From assembly GCF_001889265.1 (NCBI RefSeq), contig NZ_CP018151.1, positions 310,001-374,000 of the forward strand: DNA of 64,000 nucleotides, given 5' to 3'. A model generated the notes under the pieces. It made no database searches and was not told where the DNA came from. It worked only from the letters and a program-made list of their open reading frames with translations. Positions 8,988 to 16,559 of the stretch are shown here, piece by piece; the stretch's first letter is position 1; each line of letters begins with the position of its first letter. The translations under genes were made by a program, and so were the position numbers. This DNA is from Microbacterium sp. 1.5R (GTDB lineage Bacteria; Actinomycetota; Actinomycetes; Actinomycetales; Microbacteriaceae).

Positions 8988-10022
8988 GTGCGCACCTCTC
9001 GTCTCATCGCCGCCGGTGTCGCCGCGGCTCTGGCCGTCGGCCTCACGGCCTGCGCGACGTCGTCGACCGACTCGAACTCCGACTCCGCCGGCGGCAACCC
9101 CGCCGATGACGGTGCCTTCCCCGTCACGATCGAGCACGTGTTCGGCGAGACCACGATCGAGGAGAAGCCCGAGCGCGTCGCGACGATCGCATGGGCGAAC
9201 CACGAGGTTCCCCTCGCTCTCGGCATCGTCCCGGTCGGCATGAGCAAGGCCACGTGGGGCGACGACGACGACAACGGCATCCTGCCCTGGGTCGAGGACA
9301 AGCTCGACGAGCTCGGCGGCGAAGAGCCCGTGCTGTTCGACGAGTCCGACGGCATCGACTACGAGGCCGTCGCCGACACGCAGCCCGACGTCATCCTCGC
9401 GGCGTACTCGGGTCTGACGCAGGAGGAGTACGACCAGCTCTCGAAGATCGCTCCGGTCGTCGCCTACCCCGAGGTCGCCTGGGGCACCCCGGTCGACGAC
9501 ATGATCGAGATGAACTCGAAGGCGCTCGGCCTCGAGGAGGAGGGCGACGCCCTCATCGAAGAGCTGCACGCCGACGCCGAGGCCGCCCTCGAGGAGAACA
9601 GCGCCCTCAAGGACAAGAAGGTGCTGTTCGCGTACGTCGACCCGAGCGACCTGAGCCAGGTCGGCTACTACACCGCGATCGACACGCGCCCCGGCTACCT
9701 GCACGACGACCTGGGTCTCCCGCTTCCGTCGATCGTCGAGGAGAACGCAGACAGCAAGGAGTTCTACCTCTCGGTGAGCTCCGAAGAGGCTGACACCTTC
9801 GACGACGTCGATGTCTTCGTGACCTACGGCGACGACTCGCTCATCGCCACCATGCAGGCCGACCCGCTGCTGTCGAAGATCCCCGCGATCGCCGCCGGCA
9901 ACATCGTGATCCTGCCCGACTCCACCCCCATCGCGGCGTCGGCGAACCCGTCGCCGCTGTCGATCCAGTGGGGCCTGTCCGACTACCTCGGCCTGCTGGC
10001 AGCACCGCTCGCCGCGAAGTGA
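8988..10022 (+). CDS. iron-siderophore ABC transporter substrate-binding lipoprotein
   Basis: 344-residue extracytoplasmic lipoprotein of the FepB/FecB type that captures Fe-siderophore. Signal peptide with lipobox LTAC and lipidated Cys at residue 22, a Ser/Asp-rich linker, then a periplasmic-binding fold with VEHVFGETTIEEKPERVATI-like opening (seen as IEHVFGETTIEEKPERVATI) and YEAVADTQPDVILAAYSG. GTG 8988 preceded by GAAGGGAA is the start because it places the signal peptide at the N-terminus. First gene of an operon controlled by the iron boxes at 8888-8928; permeases, ATPase and reductase follow. A perfect palindrome lies just downstream in the permease 5' end. Confidence 0.92.
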   Translation: MRTSRLIAAGVAAALAVGLTACATSSTDSNSDSAGGNPADDGAFPVTIEHVFGETTIEEKPERVATIAWANHEVPLALGIVPVGMSKATWGDDDDNGILPWVEDKLDELGGEEPVLFDESDGIDYEAVADTQPDVILAAYSGLTQEEYDQLSKIAPVVAYPEVAWGTPVDDMIEMNSKALGLEEEGDALIEELHADAEAALEENSALKDKKVLFAYVDPSDLSQVGYYTAIDTRPGYLHDDLGLPLPSIVEENADSKEFYLSVSSEEADTFDDVDVFVTYGDDSLIATMQADPLLSKIPAIAAGNIVILPDSTPIAASANPSPLSIQWGLSDYLGLLAAPLAAK

Positions 10023-10054
10023 CCGTCGGCGTCACCTTCGCACACTGAATTCCC

Positions 10055-11098
10055 GTGACCGCTGTCACCGTTCCCCTGCCGGGCGTCGCAGATCTGCGAC
10101 GCCCGGCATGGGCGCGCACGCTCTGGCTGCTCGTCGGCCTGGGAGTGCTGTTCGTGCTCTGCATCCTGTCGATCTGCTTCGGCGTGCGCTCCGTGAGCAT
10201 CGACGACATCTTCGCCGCCCTCGCCGGGCAGGATGACACCCTCGCCCAGGCGGCGATCATCAAGCGCCTTCCGCGCACGGTGCTCGCGATCCTCGTCGGT
10301 GCAGCGCTCGCACTCTCCGGCGCGACGATGCAGGCGGTCACCCGCAACCCGATCGCCGACCCCGGCATCCTCGGCGTCTCGAACGGCGCTTCGCTCGCCG
10401 TCGTCTTCGGCCTCGCCTTCCTCGGTCTCACCGACGCTTACAGCCAGATGGCGCTCGCGATCATCGGCGCCGCCCTGGCCGCGGCGTTCGTCTACACCGT
10501 CGGCTCGCTCGGACGCGGCGGTGCCACGCCCCTCAAGCTCGCGCTCGCCGGTGCCGCCACCTCGGCCGCCTTCGCCTCGCTCATCAGCGCCGTCATGCTG
10601 CCGCGCGTCGACCTGCTGCAGGCGTTCCAGTCGTGGCAGATCGGCGGAGTGGGCGGTGCCGAGTGGCCGCGCATCGCGATCACCGCCCCGGTGCTCGCGC
10701 TCGGCGCATTGATCTGCTTCGCCAGCGCCCGGGGCATGAACTCCCTCGCTCTCGGCGACGACATGGCGAAGGGGCTCGGCGAGCACGTCTTCCGCACGCG
10801 CCTCATGTCGGCGGTCGGCGCCGTGATCCTCGCCGGAGCAGCCACAGCGATCGCCGGGCCCATCGGATTCGTCGGTCTCGTGATCCCGCATGTCTGCCGA
10901 ATGCTGATCGGCACCGACCACCGCTGGCTGCTGCCGTTCTCGGCCATGGCCGGCGCCGCCCTGCTGCTCGCGAGTGACATCGTCGGCCGCGTCATCGCGC
11001 CGACCTCGGAGGAGATCCAGGTCGGCATCATCACCGCCATCATCGGCGCCCCGTTCTTCATCTGGATCGTCCGTCGTCAGAAGGTGCGTGAACTGTGA
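10055..11098 (+). CDS. FecCD-family siderophore ABC permease (first)
   Basis: 347-residue inner-membrane permease with about nine to ten helices, typical FecCD sequences RLPRTVLAILVGAALALSGATMQ (seen at about residues 71-93) and NPIADPGILGVSNGA, and the ATPase-contacting region near GLVIPHVCRM. Start GTG 10055; the next gene begins at 11095 with a GTGA overlap, showing translational coupling. The first about 20 codons contain a perfect 30-base palindrome (10078-10107), which is odd for coding DNA and may form an mRNA hairpin limiting permease expression relative to the lipoprotein. Confidence 0.9.
   Translation: MTAVTVPLPGVADLRRPAWARTLWLLVGLGVLFVLCILSICFGVRSVSIDDIFAALAGQDDTLAQAAIIKRLPRTVLAILVGAALALSGATMQAVTRNPIADPGILGVSNGASLAVVFGLAFLGLTDAYSQMALAIIGAALAAAFVYTVGSLGRGGATPLKLALAGAATSAAFASLISAVMLPRVDLLQAFQSWQIGGVGGAEWPRIAITAPVLALGALICFASARGMNSLALGDDMAKGLGEHVFRTRLMSAVGAVILAGAATAIAGPIGFVGLVIPHVCRMLIGTDHRWLLPFSAMAGAALLLASDIVGRVIAPTSEEIQVGIITAIIGAPFFIWIVRRQKVREL
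10078..10107 (+). promoter_or_regulatory. perfect 30-base palindrome at 5' end of permease gene
   Basis: The half-sequence GCCGGGCGTCGCAGA (10078-10092) is followed by its exact reverse complement (10093-10107). In mRNA this makes a very stable hairpin 56 bases after the lipoprotein stop codon and inside the first 20 codons of the permease. Role as processing or attenuation element is inferred; an operator is possible. Confidence 0.55.
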
Positions 11099-12177
11099 GC
11101 ACCATCGACCGGGCTGCCGCCCACACCCCCGCAGCATCCGACCGCACCCGCGACGAGGTCGCCGCGCTCGTCGCGGGCCGCCGTTCGCGCCACCGCCGCC
11201 ACGCCACGGCCACGATCGTGCTCGGTGCGCTGCTGCTCGTGCTGTTCGCCGTGGCGCTCATGATCGGCAACACGTTCTATCCGCTCGACGAGGTGATCCG
11301 CGTGATCCTCGGCGAGACCGTGCCGGGGGCGTCGTTCACCGTCGGCGAGCTGCGCCTGCCCCGCGCGGTGCTCGCGATCCTCGCGGGTTTCGCGTTCGGC
11401 ATCGCCGGCGTCTCGTTCCAGACGCTGCTGCGCAACCCGCTCGCCTCGCCCGACATCATCGGCATCTCGAACGGCGCCGGCGCCGCAGCGGTGTTCGGCA
11501 TCATCGTGCTGTCGCTCAACGGGCCGATCGTCTCGCTGCTCGCGCTCGGCGGTGCGATCGTCACAGCAGGAGTCATCTACCTGCTGTCGATCAAGAACGG
11601 CTTCGCGGGCACTCGACTGATCCTGATCGGCATCGGTGTCGCGGCGATGCTGCAGAGCATCATCTCGTACATGCTGTCGAGGGCGGCGAACTGGGACATC
11701 CAGACCGCGATGCAGTGGCTCACCGGAAGCCTGAACAACGCCTCGTGGGAACGCGTGATGCCGCTCGCGATCGCCGCCGTCATCATCGTGCCGCTGCTGC
11801 TCCTGCAGGGCAGGGCGCTCGGGGCGATGCAGCTCGGCGACGATTCGGCATCCGGTCTCGGGGTGCGGGTCAACACGACTCGTCTGCTCTTCATCCTCGG
11901 CGCCGTCGCCCTGCTGGCGTTCGCCACCGCCGCGACCGGCCCCATCGCGTTCGTGGCGTTCATGGCGGGTCCGATCGCGGCCCGCATCACGGGGCCGGGA
12001 GCGAACCTGCTCGTCCCCAGCGCATTCATCGGAGCCGTGCTCGTGCTCGGAGGCGACCTGATCGGTCAGTTCGCGTTCGGCGAGCGCTACCCGGTCGGCG
12101 TGATCACCGGCGTGCTCGGCGCTCCGTACCTCATCTACCTGCTCATCCGCACGAACCGCTCGGGAGGCTCCCTATGA
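11095..12177 (+). CDS. FecCD-family siderophore ABC permease (second)
   Basis: 360-residue second membrane subunit, so the importer is probably a heterodimer. Family stretches: LRLPRAVLAILAGFAFGIAG, FQTLLRNPLASPDIIGISNG and FVAFMAGPIAARI. It has an extra charged N-terminal tail (TRDEVAALVAGRRSRHRRH) before the first helix. Starts within the stop codon of the first permease and overlaps the ATPase gene by ATGA at 12174-12177. Confidence 0.9.
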   Translation: MSTIDRAAAHTPAASDRTRDEVAALVAGRRSRHRRHATATIVLGALLLVLFAVALMIGNTFYPLDEVIRVILGETVPGASFTVGELRLPRAVLAILAGFAFGIAGVSFQTLLRNPLASPDIIGISNGAGAAAVFGIIVLSLNGPIVSLLALGGAIVTAGVIYLLSIKNGFAGTRLILIGIGVAAMLQSIISYMLSRAANWDIQTAMQWLTGSLNNASWERVMPLAIAAVIIVPLLLLQGRALGAMQLGDDSASGLGVRVNTTRLLFILGAVALLAFATAATGPIAFVAFMAGPIAARITGPGANLLVPSAFIGAVLVLGGDLIGQFAFGERYPVGVITGVLGAPYLIYLLIRTNRSGGSL

Positions 12178-12974
12178 CCGAGGCGCACACTCTGACGGCG
12201 GAGTCCGTCACTCTCGCCTACGGCGACCGGACGATCATCGACGGCCTCGACCTCGCGATCGCGCCGGGCAAGATCACCACGATCGTCGGCGCGAACGGAT
12301 GCGGCAAGTCGACCCTGCTGCGTTCGCTCGCGCGTCTGCTCTCGCCGACGGCGGGTCAGGTCGTGCTCGACGGCAAGTCGGTGCACGCGCGCCCCACCAA
12401 GGAGGTCGCGCGCATCCTCGGCCTCCTGCCGCAGTCGCCCGTCGCGCCCGAGGGCATCGCCGTCGCGGATCTCGTCGGCCGCGGTCGGCATCCGCATCAG
12501 AAGATGCTGGCTCGCTGGAGCGCTCACGACTACGAGGTCGTCGCGGATGCTCTGGCCGCCACCGGCACCACGGAACTCGCCGACCGCAGCGTCGACGAGC
12601 TCTCGGGCGGCCAGCGTCAGCGCGTGTGGATCGCCATGGCGCTCGCGCAGGAGACCGACATCCTGCTGCTCGACGAGCCGACCACGTTCCTCGACGTCGC
12701 TCACCAGGTCGAGGTCCTCGATCTGCTCACCGACCTCAGCGTCTCGCGCGGCACCACGATCGTGATGGTGCTGCATGACCTCAACCTCGCCGCGAGGTAT
12801 TCCGACGAGCTCGTCGCGATGAAGGAGGGCAGGGTGCACGCCACCGGCGCTCCGCAGGATGTCGTGACCGCCCAGCTCGTCGAAGAGGTCTTCGACCTCG
12901 CGAACCAGATCACCATCGACCCGGTCTCCGGGAAGCCGATGGTCACCCCGATCGGAAGGCATCATGTCCGCTGA
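12174..12974 (+). CDS. siderophore ABC transporter ATPase (FepC-type)
   Basis: 266-residue ATPase powering the iron-siderophore importer. Walker A GANGCGKST (residues 39-47), Q-loop in GLLPQSP, signature LSGGQRQR (about 142-149), Walker B ILLLDEPTTFLDV and the H-loop His in VLHDLNLAA. The DxAxQVExLxLL stretch after Walker B is characteristic of FepC/FhuC-type ATPases. Overlaps the second permease by four bases and the following reductase gene by eleven. Confidence 0.93.
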   Translation: MTEAHTLTAESVTLAYGDRTIIDGLDLAIAPGKITTIVGANGCGKSTLLRSLARLLSPTAGQVVLDGKSVHARPTKEVARILGLLPQSPVAPEGIAVADLVGRGRHPHQKMLARWSAHDYEVVADALAATGTTELADRSVDELSGGQRQRVWIAMALAQETDILLLDEPTTFLDVAHQVEVLDLLTDLSVSRGTTIVMVLHDLNLAARYSDELVAMKEGRVHATGAPQDVVTAQLVEEVFDLANQITIDPVSGKPMVTPIGRHHVR

Positions 12975-13920
12975 GACCACGACCGAACGCCCCACCTACG
13001 TGCTCGCTCGCGCCGAGGTGCGCGGAGTCGAACGGGTGTCGCCGAACTTCGTGCGGATCACGTTCGGCGGCGACGACCTTCTCGAGTTCGGCACGCCGGG
13101 TGACGTCTTCGACTCCCGGATCAAGATCGTGTTCCCGCCGGCATCCGGCATCCTCCCCGATCTCGATCGCGAGACCGACGACTGGTGGGGTTCCTTCCTC
13201 GCCGTCCCCGAGGAGGACCGCGGATCCATGCGCACCTACTCGGTGCGTGACCTGCGGGTGACAGATGCGGGCACCGAGCTCGATGTCGATTTCGTGCTGC
13301 ACCTGGCGCCCGGACTCACGGGCCCGGCGTCGCGCTGGGCCGATGCGGCGGCGGTCGGCAAGGAGCTCTTCATCGTCGGACCGCGTCGAGGCGTCGCCGC
13401 GGCCGCACACGGCGGCGCCGAGTACGAGCCGGGCACCGCGACGTCGGTCGTCCTCGCCGGTGACGAGACGGCGGCTCCTGCGATCGCGCGCATCCTCGAA
13501 GACGCCCCCAGCGACCTTCGAGGCTGCGCCTTCATCGAGGTGCCGTCCCCGGCCGACGTCCTGCGCATCGACGCGCCTGCCGGGGTCGAGATGCACTGGC
13601 TGCCTCGCGATGCGGGTGAGCCCCACGGTGTGCGGCTGATTCCCGCCGTGCTGGAGTACCTCGGAGATGCGGATGCCGCCGACGAGATCGACGTGAAGGA
13701 CATCGACACGGAGGCCCTGCTCTGGGAGACCCCCGACTACTCGGGTCTCGGCGAGGAGATCGCGGAGGCGGATGCTCCCGCCGAGCGCTACTTCTGGATC
13801 GCCGGCGAGAGCGGCGTCGTCACGACGCTGCGGCGCCACCTGGTCAAGGATCTCGGCATCGACCGCTCGCAGGTCGCCTTCATGGGCTACTGGCGTCGCG
13901 GCGTCGCCATGCGCGGCTGA
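12964..13920 (+). CDS. siderophore-interacting protein (FAD-dependent ferric-siderophore reductase)
   Basis: 318-residue ViuB/SIP-family flavoprotein that releases iron by reducing the imported ferric siderophore. The FAD-binding R-x-Y-S-x-R motif is MRTYSVRDL near residue 88, the NAD(P)H-side domain shows LAGDETAAPAIARIL near 166 and ERYFWIAGESGVVTTLRRHL near 276. Its start lies inside the ATPase gene, so it belongs to the same operon and supplies the intracellular step after import. Confidence 0.9.
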   Translation: MSAETTTERPTYVLARAEVRGVERVSPNFVRITFGGDDLLEFGTPGDVFDSRIKIVFPPASGILPDLDRETDDWWGSFLAVPEEDRGSMRTYSVRDLRVTDAGTELDVDFVLHLAPGLTGPASRWADAAAVGKELFIVGPRRGVAAAAHGGAEYEPGTATSVVLAGDETAAPAIARILEDAPSDLRGCAFIEVPSPADVLRIDAPAGVEMHWLPRDAGEPHGVRLIPAVLEYLGDADAADEIDVKDIDTEALLWETPDYSGLGEEIAEADAPAERYFWIAGESGVVTTLRRHLVKDLGIDRSQVAFMGYWRRGVAMRG

Positions 13921-13944
13921 CGCCAGTCGGTTCGGGGGGCCGTT

Positions 13945-13978
13945 CTCGTTCGCGTTCGCGTTCGCGTTCGCGCTCGCG
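13945..13978. repeat. hexanucleotide tract (CGCGTT)n
   Basis: About five CGCGTT-like hexamers in tandem, immediately before the hairpin at 13985. A different hexamer tract occupies the outer side of the matching hairpin downstream of the hydrolase gene. Confidence 0.85.
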
Positions 13979-13984
13979 CATCGC

Positions 13985-14048
13985 AGGAGATCTCACGCAA
14001 CGAAGGAGCGGATCCGGCATCCGATCCTTCGCCGAGCGAGATCTCCTT
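13985..14048. repeat. imperfect hairpin element, copy 1 (AGGAGATCTC...CGAAGG core)
   Basis: Arms 13985-14006 and 14026-14047 pair at 18 of 22 positions; both ends read AGGAGATCTC and the inner ends CGAAGG. The same core recurs in the hairpin at 15176-15240, on the other side of the hydrolase gene. It may also terminate the iron operon. Confidence 0.75.
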
Positions 14049-14050
14049 CA

Positions 14051-14170
14051 CGGGATGCGGTCGGCTGAGACGGGGTGCGGTCGGCTGTCACGGGATGCGG
14101 TCGACTGACACGGGATGCGGTCGGCTGACAGGGGATGCGGTCGGCTGAGACGGGGTGCGGTCGGCTGTCA
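14051..14170. repeat. tandem array of six 20-base units
   Basis: Six contiguous units of the form CGGGATGCGGTCGGCTGAYA with one to three differences. Units 1-2 and 5-6 are nearly the same pair, pointing to an 80-base block duplication. There are no unique spacers, so it is not CRISPR. It lies 84 bases before the hydrolase start and probably overlaps its promoter region. Confidence 0.92.
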
Positions 14171-14254
14171 CGAAGAAGTGTCGAAGCGCTGGCGCCAGCG
14201 GATGCCGCGCCGTAGCATCCCAGTGGAATCGTTCGACGCCGAGGAGGCCACCCG

Positions 14255-15121
14255 ATGACGCAGCACACCCTCGAGCTCCCGGACGTCGACCTCGTCTACG
14301 ACGTGCATGGGCCACTCCCGACGAAGGATGGCCGCCCTCCGTTGATGATGATCGGCCAGCCGATGGATGCGAGCGGCTTCCAGGCGCAGGTGAAGCTGTT
14401 CGGCGATCGCACCGTCGTGACCTACGACCCACGAGGGTTGGGCCGCAGCGTGCGCAAGGACGGCGGAGTCACGAACGAGCCCGATGTCCAGGCCGAGGAT
14501 GTCCACGCGATCATCGAGGCGCTCGGTGCAGGCCCTGTCGACATGTTCGCGAGCAGCGGTGGAGCCGTGAGCGCACTCGCTCTGGTCACTGCGCACCCTC
14601 AGGACGTGGTGACTCTGGTCGCCCACGAGCCGCCGATCGACAGCGTGCTGCCTGATGCCGAAGCGGTGCATCGAGCGCGAATCGCCTATACCCGGGCATA
14701 TCAGGAGCGAGGATGGGGTGCCGGAATGGCGGCGTTCGTCGCGATGACGTCGTGGGAGGGCGAGGTCACCGAGGAGTTCCTCGCCCAACCGGCCCCCGAC
14801 CCCGCGGCATTCGGGATGCCGACGGAGGACGACGGCTCGCGGGATGATCCACTGCTGTCCGAACTCTCGTGGGCGGTGCCGCTCTACGAGCCGGATCTCG
14901 AAGCGCTGAAGGCATCCCCGACTCGGATCGTCGTCGCTGTCGGGGAGGAGTCGCTGAAGGGCTACACCGGCCGCACCGCGCTCGCCCTGGCCGAGAAGCT
15001 CGGACAGCAGGCGACGGTCTTCCCCAGTCACCACGGCGGCTTCATGGGTGGCGAGTTCGGCTATGCCGGGCAGCCCGAGGCCTTCGCCGCCACGCTCCGC
15101 GAAGTGCTCGACCGGTCGTAA
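14255..15121 (+). CDS. alpha/beta hydrolase
   Basis: 288-residue soluble alpha/beta-hydrolase fold protein. Visible: MMIGQPMDAS oxyanion-side loop, VTYDPRGLGRSVRK (about residues 55-69), the nucleophile elbow FASSGGA near 98-100, and a candidate catalytic His in PSHHGGF near 259. ATG 14255 has an excellent GAGGAGG site eight bases upstream. It is a single gene framed by repeats: a 20-mer array and hairpin before it, a related hairpin and hexamer tract after it. Substrate unknown. Confidence 0.85.
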   Translation: MTQHTLELPDVDLVYDVHGPLPTKDGRPPLMMIGQPMDASGFQAQVKLFGDRTVVTYDPRGLGRSVRKDGGVTNEPDVQAEDVHAIIEALGAGPVDMFASSGGAVSALALVTAHPQDVVTLVAHEPPIDSVLPDAEAVHRARIAYTRAYQERGWGAGMAAFVAMTSWEGEVTEEFLAQPAPDPAAFGMPTEDDGSRDDPLLSELSWAVPLYEPDLEALKASPTRIVVAVGEESLKGYTGRTALALAEKLGQQATVFPSHHGGFMGGEFGYAGQPEAFAATLREVLDRS

Positions 15122-15175
15122 GGGGGCGAGCGAGACCTCGTCGACGCGTCCTGTCATCAGCCGTCGCACGCACCG

Positions 15176-15240
15176 AAGGAGATCTCGCGCTGCGAAGGAC
15201 CTCACGCGGCCTTCGGCCCTTCGCTGCGAGAGATCACCTT
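15176..15240. repeat. hairpin element, copy 2 (same core as 13985)
   Basis: Arms 15176-15198 and 15218-15240 pair at 20 of 23 positions, with outer AAGGAGATCTC-like ends and inner GCGAAGG. It lies between the convergent hydrolase and LacI-type genes and could serve as a bidirectional terminator. Confidence 0.8.
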
Positions 15241-15270
15241 CGCAGCGTGCGCACGAGTCGCAGCGCGCGC

Positions 15271-15324
15271 GAGCGGGAGCGGGAGCGCGAGCGGGAGCGG
15301 GAGCGGGGGCGGCAGCGGGAGCGG
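15271..15324. repeat. degenerate hexanucleotide tract (GAGCGG)x9
   Basis: Nine head-to-tail hexamers, six exact GAGCGG and three variants (GAGCGC, GGGCGG, CAGCGG), just outside the second hairpin and 13 bases from the end of the LacI-type gene. Confidence 0.9.
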
Positions 15325-15336
15325 AGCGAATGCCGC

Positions 15337-16344
15337 CTACGCGGTCGCGCGCACCACGAGCTCGGTGTCGAGGATGACCGAGCGGGGGGATGCCCCGGCG
15401 ATGACCTCGAGCAGCACGGAGACCATCTTCGCGCTGATCTGATCCCACGGCTGGCGCATGGTCGTGATGGGGGGCTCGTGCGTCGCGGCGAGGCCTGAGT
15501 CGTCGAAGCCGGCGATCGCGATGTCCTCGGGCACGCGGCGCCCTGCGCGGCGGGCGGCGGCGATGGCTCCGGCCGCCATCCGGTCGGATGCCGCGAACAC
15601 CGCGTCGACGTCGTGCTCGAGCATCCGCGTCATGGCGGCGAGTCCTGACTCGTACGAGTAGTCGCCGCGCTCGACCAGCGATTCGTCGTAGAGGTCGCCG
15701 AGCTCTTCGCGGAAGCCGACCAGGCGATAGCGACCACCGGGGGTGTCGTCGGGGCCGGCGATCATGCCGATGCGGCGGTGTCCCTGCGTCACGAGGTGCG
15801 CGGCCATGGTGCGGGCGGAGGCGATCTCGTCGACGGAGATCGTCGAGAGCTCGCGTTCGTGCCCGAGCGGCACGCCGCAGCACACAGTCGGGATGCCGAC
15901 CTCGATCAGCTGATCGAGCAGCGGGTCGGACTCGTGCGACGAGATCAGCATGACGCCGTCGACGTGTCCCGCGCTGAGGAACTGGGCGACGCTCTCGCGC
16001 TCGGCGGGGGTCCCGGCGACGAGCAGCACGAGGGTCATGGCCCGCTGGGCGAGCGCTTCGGCGGCCCCGCGCAGCAGCAGCGCGAAGGTCGGATCGTCGA
16101 ACAGCAGCTGCTGCGGCTCGGTCAGAAGGAAGGCGAGCGATCCGGCGCGGCCGGTGGCGAGGCTGCGGGCATGGTGGTTGGCGGTGTAGCCGGTGGCGAG
16201 GATCGCCTCTTCGACGGCCTGCCTGGCGTCGGGGGACACCCAGTGCCCGCCGTTGATCACTCGCGAGACCGTGCTGCGGGACACCCCCGCCTGCGCCGCG
16301 ATCTGGCGGATCGTCGGCTTGCGCTTCGCGCTGACATCACTCAT
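15337..16344 (-). CDS. ganR: LacI-family repressor, probable galactan/galactoside regulator
   Basis: 335-residue LacI-type repressor. N-terminal HTH and hinge TIRQIAAQAGVSRSTVSRVI (about residues 10-29), then a sugar-binding periplasmic-binding-like domain with AVFAASDRMAAGAI and IAIAGFDDSGLA. ATG 16344 is used; an in-frame ATG at 16368 would add eight residues. It is divergent from the galactan operon and three identical-type palindromes lie in the shared upstream region, so it very likely represses that operon and possibly itself. The gene name is by analogy with the Bacillus gan cluster. Confidence 0.85.
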   Translation of the reverse strand: MSDVSAKRKPTIRQIAAQAGVSRSTVSRVINGGHWVSPDARQAVEEAILATGYTANHHARSLATGRAGSLAFLLTEPQQLLFDDPTFALLLRGAAEALAQRAMTLVLLVAGTPAERESVAQFLSAGHVDGVMLISSHESDPLLDQLIEVGIPTVCCGVPLGHERELSTISVDEIASARTMAAHLVTQGHRRIGMIAGPDDTPGGRYRLVGFREELGDLYDESLVERGDYSYESGLAAMTRMLEHDVDAVFAASDRMAAGAIAAARRAGRRVPEDIAIAGFDDSGLAATHEPPITTMRQPWDQISAKMVSVLLEVIAGASPRSVILDTELVVRATA

Positions 16345-16389
16345 CGCCTGTGACTCTACCCACAGCATCCCGTCCAGCGGTAGTCCAAC

Positions 16390-16498
16390 CTGGGACCGGT
16401 CTCAGTTCGGTAACGGCGGTTGTGGTCGACGCCGAACCTGGGGTAGAACTGAGACCGGTCCCAGTCATGTCCCCGTGACAACCTGAGACCGGTCCCAG
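16390..16498. promoter_or_regulatory. three LacI-type operators of the galactan operon
   Basis: Palindromes CTGGGACCGGTCTCAG (16390-16405), CTGAGACCGGTCCCAG (16449-16464) and CTGAGACCGGTCCCAG (16483-16498). All share TGRGACCGGTCYCA with the central CG typical of LacI-family sites. The last two are 34 bases apart centre to centre. The third ends 62 bases before the preferred galactosidase start, in line with a repressor sitting over the transcription start. Confidence 0.82.
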
Positions 16499-16559
16499 TC
16501 GAATGAGCGACAGCACGTCGGGACCCGCACCACGACCACACCGACCCGATGGAGTGCCG

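Noticed and set aside
14051..14170. CRISPR array
   Set aside because: Units are contiguous with no unique spacers and no cas genes are present.
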